Shown: piece by piece, positions 8,206 to 16,848 of the stretch
How the letters are laid out: every line of letters begins with the position of its first letter
Numbering within the stretch: position 1 is the first letter of the stretch
Assembly (NCBI RefSeq): GCF_021532615.1
Contig: NZ_JAKGAQ010000003.1
Coordinates: forward strand, 1 to 64,000
Direction: 5' to 3'
Origin: Octadecabacter dasysiphoniae
GTDB taxonomy: Bacteria; Pseudomonadota; Alphaproteobacteria; Rhodobacterales; Rhodobacteraceae
Length of the DNA: 64,000 nt
The notes under the pieces: generated by a model
Database searches by the model: none
The model's input: only the letters and a program-made list of their open reading frames with translations
Told to the model about the DNA's origin: nothing
Position numbers and translations under genes: made by a program

Positions 8206-9489
8206 TTATTCGCGGAAGGCGCGGTCTCTGACTTTGATCACTGGGTTCCAGAAATACTCGAGGATAGAACGATCACCGCGGATCACGTCGACCTGCGCGA
8301 TCATACCGGGCAGGATGCGCACGGGTTCGCCGTCCACGTCCTCGATCACGCCAAGGATTGAGGTTTCGACGACAAACATCCGTTCTTGCAGTTCTTCGCG
8401 CATCGTGGCGTCCGCCGAAACACGCAAGACTTCCCCGTCGAGGGCACCAAATTTTGCGGCATCATAGGCTGTTAGCGAAATGCGGACGGGCTGGCCCGGT
8501 TCGACATTGGCGATGTCGCGCGGCGCGATGAGGGTTTCAACCCGCAATTCGGTGGTTTCCGGCACGATTTCGGCGATTGTTTCACCTTGCCCGACGACAG
8601 CGCCCGCACGGTTGAAGAACACCTGATTCAGGATGCCGGTCACGGGGGCGCGAATTTCAGTTTGCGACACCCGCAAGCGCAGCGACGGAAGCCGCTGGGT
8701 CAGTTCGGACATCTGCGACAACACATCGACGCGTTCTGTCAGAATTGCGTTTTGAAATTCGGCACGGGCGGATTCGATGCGCGCGTTGATTTCGGAAATC
8801 GCGAATTCAATGGCGGCGTATTGTTCGTTCAGCACCGAACTGCGGGTGTCCAAGCTGCTGCCTGCGCGGTCCAGTCGAAACCTTTCATCCAGCCCCAACA
8901 CCCCGGAATCAACCAGTGGGGACACATAGGCGGCCTCTTCGGACAAAAGGCGCGCTTCTTCTTGAATGCCCGTCAATTCGGCCTGCAGCGCCTGTGCGTC
9001 GCGTTCACGTTGCAGACGGGCCTGCACCAGCGCTGACACCCGTGCATCCAGATCGGCGCGTCGCGCGTTAGAAGACGCCAGTTCTGCGCGCAGCAAGGTC
9101 GCCTCTAGTTCGCCGTCTGCTTGAACTTCTGAGATATCAAACACCGCACCGGCCATTTCAGCATCAAGGCGTGCCAAACGCAGGTTCAGGGATTGCAGCC
9201 GTTTCTCGGCTTCTGCAAGGGCACCTGCGGCTTCTGTCGGGTTGATTTCGGCAATAACGCTGCCTTCTTCAACCCGCGCGCCTTCTTGGGCAAAAAATGC
9301 GACAATCGTGCCGGAGTACGGAACCTGCACCGAAAAATTCTGCCCAAGCGGGACAACGCGCCCCTGTCCGCGTGTCACCAGATCAAGCCGTGTCGCGTTG
9401 GCCCAGACAAGAAACACGCCGAACAGCAAAACCGTGACGAGGATCAGCCAGCGTTGGTGGCGGTCGGATTTCGCGAAAGGGTCGCTCAT
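8206..9489 (-). CDS. HlyD-family type I secretion membrane fusion protein
   Basis: This 427-residue protein is the periplasmic adaptor of a type I secretion system. There is a short cytoplasmic N-terminus (DPFAKSDRHQRW), one transmembrane helix (LILVTVLLFGVFLVW, about 15-30), a biotinyl-lipoyl-like half motif (GRVVPLGQNFSVQVPYSGTI), a long helical hairpin of about 200 residues rich in Ala/Glu/Arg, the second lipoyl half (VTGILNQVFFNRAGAVVGQG) and a C-terminal beta domain ending near ILEYFWNPVIKVRDRAFRE, typical for LapC/HlyD. The start overlaps the stop of the ABC gene by 4 bp (ATGA), so both are translationally coupled. The partner proteins are the ABC ATPase and the TolC-like protein encoded upstream. 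Confidence 0.93.
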   Translation of the reverse strand: MSDPFAKSDRHQRWLILVTVLLFGVFLVWANATRLDLVTRGQGRVVPLGQNFSVQVPYSGTIVAFFAQEGARVEEGSVIAEINPTEAAGALAEAEKRLQSLNLRLARLDAEMAGAVFDISEVQADGELEATLLRAELASSNARRADLDARVSALVQARLQRERDAQALQAELTGIQEEARLLSEEAAYVSPLVDSGVLGLDERFRLDRAGSSLDTRSSVLNEQYAAIEFAISEINARIESARAEFQNAILTERVDVLSQMSELTQRLPSLRLRVSQTEIRAPVTGILNQVFFNRAGAVVGQGETIAEIVPETTELRVETLIAPRDIANVEPGQPVRISLTAYDAAKFGALDGEVLRVSADATMREELQERMFVVETSILGVIEDVDGEPVRILPGMIAQVDVIRGDRSILEYFWNPVIKVRDRAFRE

Positions 9490-11663
9490 GTGGTGGGCCC
9501 TTTCGTTGGATTTAGCATGGGTTGCACTGTGACTTTGGGCGCGGCCGTGGCGGATACATCTTGCCAGTTGCCGGCCTTTTTGCGGGTCAGATCAAAATAC
9601 TCTTTGGCCGGCAGATCGCCTTTGATCTGTCCTTGGTCGACCACGATGACGCGATCGCACAATTCAAGAAGCTTCGCCTTATGTGTGACGATGACAATCG
9701 TCTTGTCTGACAGTTCGGTTTGGATGTTTTTGACAAGGCGCGCTTCGAGTTGGCTGTCCATGGCTGAGCTTGGTTCATCCAGCAAATAAATCTCGGGCGA
9801 GGCGGCGAACACGCGCGCGAGGCTGAGGGCCTGGCGTTGACCGCCTGACAAATTCGCGCCCTGTTCGTAAATCTGCATATCCAGCGGCATTTCCTTGCCG
9901 GTGGTGTCGGTCAGGCCCGCCATGCGCAGACTGCGATGAATGGCGTCATCCGTAACATCCACCTGATTGAGGCTGATGTTTTCGCGCAGCGTTCCGGCAA
10001 ACGCCCACGTCGCCTGAAAAACATGCCCGACCCGGCGATGCAAATCAGCGCGGGGGTAGGCGGATACGGAAATTCCGTGACACAGAACCGATCCGGTTTC
10101 AGCCCGCAACAGGCCCGACATCAACCGCAGGATTGAGCTTTTTCCGCTTCCGGTCCGCCCGACAATGGCGACCTTTTCACCTTCTTTGACGGACAAGCTG
10201 ATGCCGTTGAACAGGGGTGGCGCATTTTCTGACAGGCGCAGGGTGACGTTCGCCAATTCAAGCGCGACGGCACGTGTCGCGTTAAGCTGGGCGGGCAGGG
10301 CGGTGTCGGTGTTGCGGTCCAATGCAAGAAAATCGCGCACAACTTTGTAAGATGCAAAGGCCTGATTGGCGCGACCCAACGTTTGGCCCAGACGCGACAA
10401 AGGCGTCATGACGCGGCCAAACAAGATCACCGCAGCAATGATACCACCCATCGTCACCTGATCGGTCACAAACAAATGAAACCCGAGCACGATCACCGCA
10501 ACCTGAAACAGCTGCTGCAACACATTGACGACATTGCCCACAATCGCGGATGAATTGCGGGCCTTCAACTGGGCCTCTGTTTGTGATGCGGCTTGCGTTA
10601 GAAACCGTCGTTTGAAGATGCCAAATGCCCCTGTCACGCGCAGATAGTCGAGGCCCGACAGCATTTCGACCAACATGGATTGACGCGACTGCGCCAAGGC
10701 CGTGGCCCGTTTCGAATTGCGCGCGACCAACGGCTGAACCATCAAAACAAGGATCAAAACTGTTGGCACGGCCACCGCGGGCACGACCCACAACAGACCC
10801 GAAATCTGTGAGATAACGAAAATGAACAGCAGCACAAACGGCAGATCCACGAAAGCAAGGATCGTCGCGGAGGTCGTGAATTCGCGGTAAGTTTCAAAAT
10901 TGCGGATGACCGAGGCAAGTTCGCCCACAGATTTGCCAGTCTTGGTGGGCTGGGCTTCGACGTATTGATCGAAAATGTCTTCGGTGATTTTGCGGTCGGC
11001 GGTTTCCGTCGCGTTGTCCAGAATACGCGCCCGCGAGGATTTGAGCAGGGTGTCAAACAACACCGCCGCACCCACACCAAAGGCCAGCGCATAAAGGCTT
11101 TCGGTTGCGCCGTTGGGCAAGACGCGGTCATAGACGACCATCACAAACAACGACGTCGCGAGGCCAAGAATGTTGGACAAGAACGCAGCAAGCAGAACCC
11201 AGAACATGCGCCCTGACCCAAGGTTTTTGATCGGGTTGATCGCCTTGAGCCGCGCGTCGGCTGAGCGGTCTTCGCTGTCTGCGGGCACGAAGGTCCAGGC
11301 GTGATGGACGTCGCGCGCTGCTGGTCGGGTTGACCATGCCTCGCCCAGGCCAATCGTCGCGGCGTCGCCGTCGGCCAAAGGGTTGATCAGGCCCGCGTCC
11401 GCAGCGGTGGTCACAAACATAGCGCGCTGGGCCACTGATATTTCGACGTCATAGCGCGCGGGCACAGCGCGCAGGCCAAGTGTGGCGGCGGCTTCGAGAA
11501 CGCGCAGGCCCGGGCTTTCAGACGGCGCGGCCTGCCAGCATTCGGCGATTCTAGCGCGGGACACACGCACATCAAAAAGCGTGACAAGTTGCTGCAAGAT
11601 CTCAAGTGCTGCGGCGGCGTCCGCCGTAAGTTCGGGTTTTTGGTTTCGCTTAAAGAGACGCAT
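9486..11663 (-). CDS. Type I secretion ABC transporter (LapB/HlyB-like) with degenerate C39 domain
   Basis: This is 725 residues: an N-terminal C39-like domain (about 10-140) lacking the catalytic Cys that would be expected near LQQLVTLF, six transmembrane helices (about 160-440), and an ATPase domain with Walker A GRTGSGKSS, signature LSGGQRQALSLAR, Walker B IYLLDEPSSAMD and the H-loop VTHKAK. A peptidase-dead C39-like domain usually docks RTX or large adhesin substrates without cleaving them. The ATG at 11663 (MRLFKRNQKP) was chosen over an in-frame upstream start because it follows a GGTGG-like ribosome site and leaves only a short overlap with the TolC-like gene. It forms the inner-membrane pump with the HlyD-like protein. 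Confidence 0.93.
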   Translation of the reverse strand: MRLFKRNQKPELTADAAAALEILQQLVTLFDVRVSRARIAECWQAAPSESPGLRVLEAAATLGLRAVPARYDVEISVAQRAMFVTTAADAGLINPLADGDAATIGLGEAWSTRPAARDVHHAWTFVPADSEDRSADARLKAINPIKNLGSGRMFWVLLAAFLSNILGLATSLFVMVVYDRVLPNGATESLYALAFGVGAAVLFDTLLKSSRARILDNATETADRKITEDIFDQYVEAQPTKTGKSVGELASVIRNFETYREFTTSATILAFVDLPFVLLFIFVISQISGLLWVVPAVAVPTVLILVLMVQPLVARNSKRATALAQSRQSMLVEMLSGLDYLRVTGAFGIFKRRFLTQAASQTEAQLKARNSSAIVGNVVNVLQQLFQVAVIVLGFHLFVTDQVTMGGIIAAVILFGRVMTPLSRLGQTLGRANQAFASYKVVRDFLALDRNTDTALPAQLNATRAVALELANVTLRLSENAPPLFNGISLSVKEGEKVAIVGRTGSGKSSILRLMSGLLRAETGSVLCHGISVSAYPRADLHRRVGHVFQATWAFAGTLRENISLNQVDVTDDAIHRSLRMAGLTDTTGKEMPLDMQIYEQGANLSGGQRQALSLARVFAASPEIYLLDEPSSAMDSQLEARLVKNIQTELSDKTIVIVTHKAKLLELCDRVIVVDQGQIKGDLPAKEYFDLTRKKAGNWQDVSATAAPKVTVQPMLNPTKGPTT

Positions 11664-12963
11664 CTGGAACCACCCGCCACTGTAAATGCAGGTTTTCACA
11701 TGCTTTGAATATTTCGCAGGTGCCGCCAACTGTCTGGGCGTAGGACACAATGTTCAGTTTGGATTGTGCTGTCAGATCAACAAGTGACAGTTCGGTCGTG
11801 GCCTGCGCGAGGATTTCTTGCGCCAAGGTCGAAACATCCGCACGCCCCACGGATAACAGCTGTTCCAGCTGCGTTATCCCCTCAGCGCGGATCGTGATTT
11901 GATCGCGCAACGCCGCACGTTGAAGACGAATGCCTTGTAAGGTCGCGCCCAAACTTGCGCGGCCTTCGGTCACAAGTTGATCAAAAACTTCAACTTCTTG
12001 CGCCAAGGATTGGGACCGGATGCGTTGGCTTTGCGCACGTTGCGCCGCGCGCCCGCCATCATACAGCGTGAAATCCCAGCGCACGCCAACAAACAATTCG
12101 CTGTCTTCATCAGGGTCAAACGGAACGCTGACTTGGGACTGAAGGCTAAGGCGCGGGCGCAGGCTGCTTAGGATATTGTTTACCGTCGCATCCGATTGAT
12201 CCACGAGCAATTCGGCGCGCACCCGTCGCCATTGTGGCAGACGATCAAGGCGCGTTTGGGTGATCGCGCCAACGCCGCGTGATGCCGCAGTTTGTGCCGC
12301 TGCCGTTTGGAGAACCCGATCAAGAACCACCCGTGATTGCGCCTGTTCGGCAACCGCAAGGCTGCGTGTGACTTTGATTTGGTTTTCACTATTGCGGATG
12401 TCCAGCAGGTCGACATTCGTCAGAACACCCACGGCGGCTGCCTGCTGAATCTGTGCCTCGCGTTCCCGAAACTGACCGAGCTGCCGATCAATAATAGCAA
12501 TCTTTTGGCCAGCGGCCTGATTTTGGATCATCGCACGCGCCACGTCTGCAAATATCTGATCCGCCGCAAGGGCATAGGCGGTTTGCTGGGCTTCCAGTTC
12601 CAGCCATGCCTGTTCTTTTTGAATGTCGCCGCGGCCATAATCGTTCAACAGCTGGGAATAGTTGACGCTTAGGATGCCCACGGCATTGGCGGAACTGTCT
12701 GATCCGTCGCTTGCGCCCAATTGCGCGTTGCCGCTGATTTCGGGGCGAAAATTCAGATCGCTGTCGTCCAGTTCGCTCGCCGTGGCCAAGAATTCGTACC
12801 GCTGGCTTTGCAGTTCCGCACGGTTCCACACAGCCTGTTCGAGGGCGGACATCGCGGGGGGCACGATTTCATAGTCCTGCACGATTGGGGTGCGCACAGC
12901 TGCCGACAGGCACCCAGAACACAGCACCGCTAAGGCAAAAAAAGAAAGGGCAGGGCGTTTCAA
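11650..12963 (-). CDS. TolC-family outer membrane efflux protein of the type I secretion operon
   Basis: This is about 437 residues with paired coiled-coil repeats (QFREREAQIQQAAAVGVLTNVDLLDIRNSE and the later RAALRDQITIRAEGITQLEQL region) typical of TolC-like outer membrane channels, here of the LapE/AggA type. The proposed TTG start at 12963 overlaps the upstream TGA (TTGA) and gives a clean signal peptide, MKRPALSFFALAVLCSGCLS; a longer TTG start at 12990 is possible. The signal ends in CSGC, so lipidation is possible but the lipobox is non-standard. It supplies the outer membrane exit duct for the ABC-HlyD pump encoded just downstream. Confidence 0.88.
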   Translation of the reverse strand: MKRPALSFFALAVLCSGCLSAAVRTPIVQDYEIVPPAMSALEQAVWNRAELQSQRYEFLATASELDDSDLNFRPEISGNAQLGASDGSDSSANAVGILSVNYSQLLNDYGRGDIQKEQAWLELEAQQTAYALAADQIFADVARAMIQNQAAGQKIAIIDRQLGQFREREAQIQQAAAVGVLTNVDLLDIRNSENQIKVTRSLAVAEQAQSRVVLDRVLQTAAAQTAASRGVGAITQTRLDRLPQWRRVRAELLVDQSDATVNNILSSLRPRLSLQSQVSVPFDPDEDSELFVGVRWDFTLYDGGRAAQRAQSQRIRSQSLAQEVEVFDQLVTEGRASLGATLQGIRLQRAALRDQITIRAEGITQLEQLLSVGRADVSTLAQEILAQATTELSLVDLTAQSKLNIVSYAQTVGGTCEIFKACENLHLQWRVVPDASL

Positions 12964-13667
12964 AATTTCTGTTCCAAACCCAATGCCCAAGACGGGCCAA
13001 GGCGGCTGAAGGACGTTTCGACATAGCCGCTGACATCAAGATTGGCCGTTTCAATCATGCGCGCTTGTGCACGTACAAAGCCGTAAGGCAGAGTTTCGGT
13101 CCGTTTGTTTTCCGCCTGTAAGAACCCGTAGTCGAAATTGTCGGTGATCCGCAAAACGACAGCACCAGCGCCCACTTGCACTGTGTAGCGATCATAGAAA
13201 ACCGGGCTTTCCATGGCTCCGCGTACATCAACCCCAAATGACGTGGATGACAGTTTCAAAGGATCCACCAGCGTAAGGCTGCCCCCGGACAACCGAACAC
13301 CATCAGGAAAAGTAATCGCAGTTTCGCGCACGACGAACGAGCCCTGAAAAGAAGGCACCCAGCCCGAGGTAAGCGGGGTGAACGTCCGTTCCGCGGTCAC
13401 GGCGAATTGTAGCGAATAGTCCAAATCGAAAACAGCGTCTGCCAGATCAACAGAAGACCCACCGGGGCCATTGCCACCGCCCCCACCGCTGCTTGTCAGA
13501 CTGCGATAAGGTTCATCAGCGAGGCCGATGTGCGGGTCGGTGCCCAACGAGACCGAATAACCCCACGTTTGGGCTGCGCCAGCCTGCCCATATATAAACA
13601 GCAGCATGGCCATGCAGAACATGGCCATGCTTTTCGGGGCTCGCGCCCGCAATTTTGTTTGGATCAT
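12960..13667 (-). CDS. Exported protein of unknown function in type I secretion operon (possible beta-barrel)
   Basis: This is a 235-residue protein. It has a signal peptide (MAMFCMAMLLFIYGQAGAA after a short basic lead) and a Gly/Ser-rich linker (SSGGGGGNGPGGSS). A strand-rich body of alternating hydrophobic residues follows and ends with a terminal Phe (WALGLEQKF), as in outer-membrane beta-barrels. I do not recognise the family. ATGA overlap with the upstream lipoprotein gene and TTGA overlap with the TolC-like gene show it is part of the same translation-coupled operon. It could be an outer-membrane partner or assembly factor for the secreted or displayed substrate; this is inference. Confidence 0.75.
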   Translation of the reverse strand: MIQTKLRARAPKSMAMFCMAMLLFIYGQAGAAQTWGYSVSLGTDPHIGLADEPYRSLTSSGGGGGNGPGGSSVDLADAVFDLDYSLQFAVTAERTFTPLTSGWVPSFQGSFVVRETAITFPDGVRLSGGSLTLVDPLKLSSTSFGVDVRGAMESPVFYDRYTVQVGAGAVVLRITDNFDYGFLQAENKRTETLPYGFVRAQARMIETANLDVSGYVETSFSRLGPSWALGLEQKF

Positions 13668-16492
13668 GCCGCGACGAGGTCAGTCAGGCTCAACTCATCC
13701 AACAAGACATCGAACGCGTCCAGATCAAGACCTTCGCCCAGAACGATATAAAGACCATCCTCATCGTAGGCATAGCTCAGGTCGTATCGTTCATCATCCG
13801 GCGTGTCTTCATTTTCGCCAACGTTCGGATAGCTGCCGAATGCCTCACCGTCATCGGTTGTGATGGCATCCAGAACAGCGAGCAGATCCACATTATCCGC
13901 GATATCCACGCTAAAGAAATTCGTAGTTTCGCGGTTGCCGTTCTCGTCCTCGGATTGCTCGAACACAGCGATATAATCAAGGGCTTCGAAGCCCAGATCA
14001 GATGCAGAAGGATCGCCCCCGTTGATGTCACCGACAAAGGGTTCAACGCCGCTGAGAATTTCACCAAGCGAACCCGGGAAGTCACCTTCGGCATAGATCG
14101 CGTAATCACCGACAGAGAAATAAATCCCTTCGGAACCGTCATCGTCAGTATTAAAGAAGTTCAGATAGAACGCTTCGACGAAGCGATCGTCATTGTCACC
14201 GTCGGACCCGTTATCGAAATAATTGGCACGCAGACCTTCTGGCGACAATGTATCAACGAGGGTCGTAAAGATGTTGAAATCAGCGAGGTTGACGGCGTTG
14301 TCATAGTCATCGAGTGCGTCTTCATACGCGGCCTCATCGAAGATGCCATCGACATAGTAATCGCCGAATTCAGGAAAGGCATCTTGGGCTTCGTCGCTTT
14401 CTTCAACAGCGACCGCCAAATCTGTGACCAGACCGTAAAGATCGGCCAGGCCGAAGCCATAATCGCCCCGGATGCTGAGCGTTTGAAGAAAATCGGGATC
14501 AAGCACGTCTTCGCCCGTTTCTTCGTCGTAGTAGTTCAGGCGGATATCAAATGCGTCCTGATCGTCGTCGGTGTCACCTTCACGCAGCGCAAGCTGCAAC
14601 GCACCGACTTCGGTTTCAAAAATGATATCTTCAAGCGCGCCGCTCAGTAACGGGTTATCAAAGATTGCCTCGACGTCGACGACCAAATCTTCGCTCGCGT
14701 TGAAGGCCCCGACCAGGGTCGTCAGGCTGTCAAATGTCTGCGTGTCCAGATCGCCAAGGCGGAATTCAAGCTGGGCAAGCGTGTCAATGTCACCTTCACC
14801 ATCGTCAAGTTGGAATTCAAAACCCAACTTGCCACTACTGGTCAAAAACGCCTCAACGGCGTTGCTGTTGGACATATTGACTTCAAATAAATTGAACAGC
14901 CCTGCAGCACTTTCGCCCCAGATGTCGATATCGTCTTCAAGCACGGCAATGTTGTCGGCAAATGCTTCCAGCCCGTCAGCGGTGTTTTCGTTCACCGTGA
15001 TAACGATCGGCGTATCACCTTCGAAATAGCGCGGCAGGATGTGGCCAAAGCCGTCTTCGAACGAGGTTGAGCCCCCCGCCTGATCGACAACAGTCAATTC
15101 AGCCGACAGGAATTTTCCGGTCATGGCCTGCGTCGTCTGGATCGTCTGGCCTGTTTCGCCTTCGATTGCCTCACCATCAAGATACCAGGTGTATGTTTCG
15201 GAGGCGAAATCGCCGGTGTCTGTTCCATTGTCAGCATCTGTCAGCGTGCTTTGGAACGTCACAGACCCGCCGTAATGGATGCTGCCTTCAACAAAGACAT
15301 CATCGCCGCCTTGCGTATCTTCATCCGCGATATTCGCGATGTTGACTGTGACAGTCGCATCTGCGGTTTCACCGAACTGGTCGGTCACCTTCAGCGTTAC
15401 ATCGACGGAGGCTGTTGTTTCTGCGTCAAACACGGCACCAGCCTTTGCGACCAGAACAGGGCCGTCAATACCTGCGACAGATGTGGAAACTTCGAAAAGA
15501 TGGGCTGCATCGCCAGTGACTTCGAAAGTCAGCGTGTCGTTGGCGCCGTCAGTTGCTGTCAAAAGGCCAACAACGACATCTGTGCCGCCTGTTGCCGTTT
15601 CATCAATGCTCAGCGCGGTGCCGGCTTCCGATGTTACGGTCAAATCCGTTGGGGCTTCGTTTTCGGCCTCCGCAAGAATGTTGTCGACGTCGGCTTCGTT
15701 TCCGCCTGCAACGCCTTCTTCTTCGTAGATACCTGCGACGCCAGAGGCCAAGCCAAACGCGCTTGCTGGTGCGTCGAGGGATTTAACATCATCAATCTTT
15801 TCGTTCACCGCAAGGATTTGGCCAGCAACACCTGCGGCGTCGGCACCTTCTAGGCCAGATGCGGCAACAACTTCGGCCAAAAAGGTTGAGTCCGTAAAGT
15901 CGATGTCTGTGTCGCCACCTTCAAGTGCGTCCGACACAACGGACAGGATGCTTTCAAATGCGGTCTCGTCGCCCGCCGCTTCGAGGATTTGCAGTGTACC
16001 AATCAATTGCTGGGACAGTTTTTCAACGGCAAGGGCTGTCGCCGCGTCTGCGTCTTCTGCGAAGGGGTTAAACGTCAACAGATCGACGTCATCGGGCAGG
16101 CCAAGGGCTGCGGCCAATGCGGTCGTATCGACGTCTTCCACCGATAGCGTTGTGAACGGCGTGATAACCGTCGCGTCCGCCGCGCCCACCAAAGTAACCC
16201 CGTCAAGGATTTCGCCAGATGCGGAATCGATGGTTTGGTCATCTGTCTGGATAACGATGTTTGCGCCGTTCGGGTTGGCGAGGCTAAAGCCGCCGTCAGA
16301 CCCCGTGCGAACGAATGCTTCATCTGAATCGAGAACCCGGTTGTCGTTTTCGTCTACGAACGCCAATGCGTTTACCAGCGGGCCTTTGATCGCGAAGCCG
16401 GAGGACGTTAATACACTCCCGCCATCGCTGCTTTTACATGCGGCCAACCCCAAAAGTGCGAGCGGACTAATTGCCTTAAATCTATTTGTCAC
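13664..16492 (-). CDS. Large acidic lipoprotein with cadherin-like region, first gene of type I secretion operon
   Basis: This is a 942-residue protein. The GTG at 16492 was chosen because GGGGAG lies just upstream and it gives a standard lipoprotein signal (MTNRFKAISPLALLGLAACK, lipobox LAAC); an ATG at 16519 lacks a ribosome site. After the lipid anchor come a carboxypeptidase-regulatory-like segment (GFAIKGPLVNALAFVDENDN), a helical region, a cadherin-like domain (about 285-400: NEAPTDLTVTSEAGTALSID, DVTLKVTDQFGETADATVTV), an Ig-like domain (TYTWYLDGEAIEGETGQTIQ) and a very Asp/Glu-rich C-terminal half. No RTX secretion signal is seen, so it is more likely a surface or periplasmic accessory than the exported substrate. 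The exact function is unknown. Confidence 0.82.
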   Translation of the reverse strand: MTNRFKAISPLALLGLAACKSSDGGSVLTSSGFAIKGPLVNALAFVDENDNRVLDSDEAFVRTGSDGGFSLANPNGANIVIQTDDQTIDSASGEILDGVTLVGAADATVITPFTTLSVEDVDTTALAAALGLPDDVDLLTFNPFAEDADAATALAVEKLSQQLIGTLQILEAAGDETAFESILSVVSDALEGGDTDIDFTDSTFLAEVVAASGLEGADAAGVAGQILAVNEKIDDVKSLDAPASAFGLASGVAGIYEEEGVAGGNEADVDNILAEAENEAPTDLTVTSEAGTALSIDETATGGTDVVVGLLTATDGANDTLTFEVTGDAAHLFEVSTSVAGIDGPVLVAKAGAVFDAETTASVDVTLKVTDQFGETADATVTVNIANIADEDTQGGDDVFVEGSIHYGGSVTFQSTLTDADNGTDTGDFASETYTWYLDGEAIEGETGQTIQTTQAMTGKFLSAELTVVDQAGGSTSFEDGFGHILPRYFEGDTPIVITVNENTADGLEAFADNIAVLEDDIDIWGESAAGLFNLFEVNMSNSNAVEAFLTSSGKLGFEFQLDDGEGDIDTLAQLEFRLGDLDTQTFDSLTTLVGAFNASEDLVVDVEAIFDNPLLSGALEDIIFETEVGALQLALREGDTDDDQDAFDIRLNYYDEETGEDVLDPDFLQTLSIRGDYGFGLADLYGLVTDLAVAVEESDEAQDAFPEFGDYYVDGIFDEAAYEDALDDYDNAVNLADFNIFTTLVDTLSPEGLRANYFDNGSDGDNDDRFVEAFYLNFFNTDDDGSEGIYFSVGDYAIYAEGDFPGSLGEILSGVEPFVGDINGGDPSASDLGFEALDYIAVFEQSEDENGNRETTNFFSVDIADNVDLLAVLDAITTDDGEAFGSYPNVGENEDTPDDERYDLSYAYDEDGLYIVLGEGLDLDAFDVLLDELSLTDLVAA

Positions 16493-16848
16493 TGAAAAAT
16501 CTCCCCGAATTCCCAACATAAGTTACTATGCACAAAGTACACCAACCAATATCGGTTGTGCCATTTACCATCAACCTTAAAGTGAGCGAGCATTTACGGG
16601 GCGGCGCCCCCAGCAGGGCGCGAATTTATGGTGCGTGATGACATCGCAGCGCGTGGCATTTTTACAGCTAATTCGCGAATTTTCTGATGTGCCATCCATC
16701 TGTATTTAGGCAGCCCAAACAGTGTTTGGCTTATTGGGTTTAGACATCATGCTTGGTTGTTCAATTTGACCGCGCTGAATGCGGATCAAATTGTGAAAAC
16801 CCAGATGAAGTAAGTGCAATTCTATTGCGCACAAAAACAGCGCCTATT
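16493..16848. promoter_or_regulatory. Intergenic region with promoter/operator candidates for the secretion operon
   Basis: This is 356 bp without a gene and AT-richer than its flanks. Near the operon start lies a 16-bp near-palindrome at 16543-16558 (CAACC, AATATC, GGTTG). A longer imperfect hairpin spans 16762-16793 (CAATTTGA at 16762-16769, TCAAATTG at 16786-16793) and may terminate the upstream diguanylate cyclase transcript, though no T-run follows. Confidence 0.45.
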
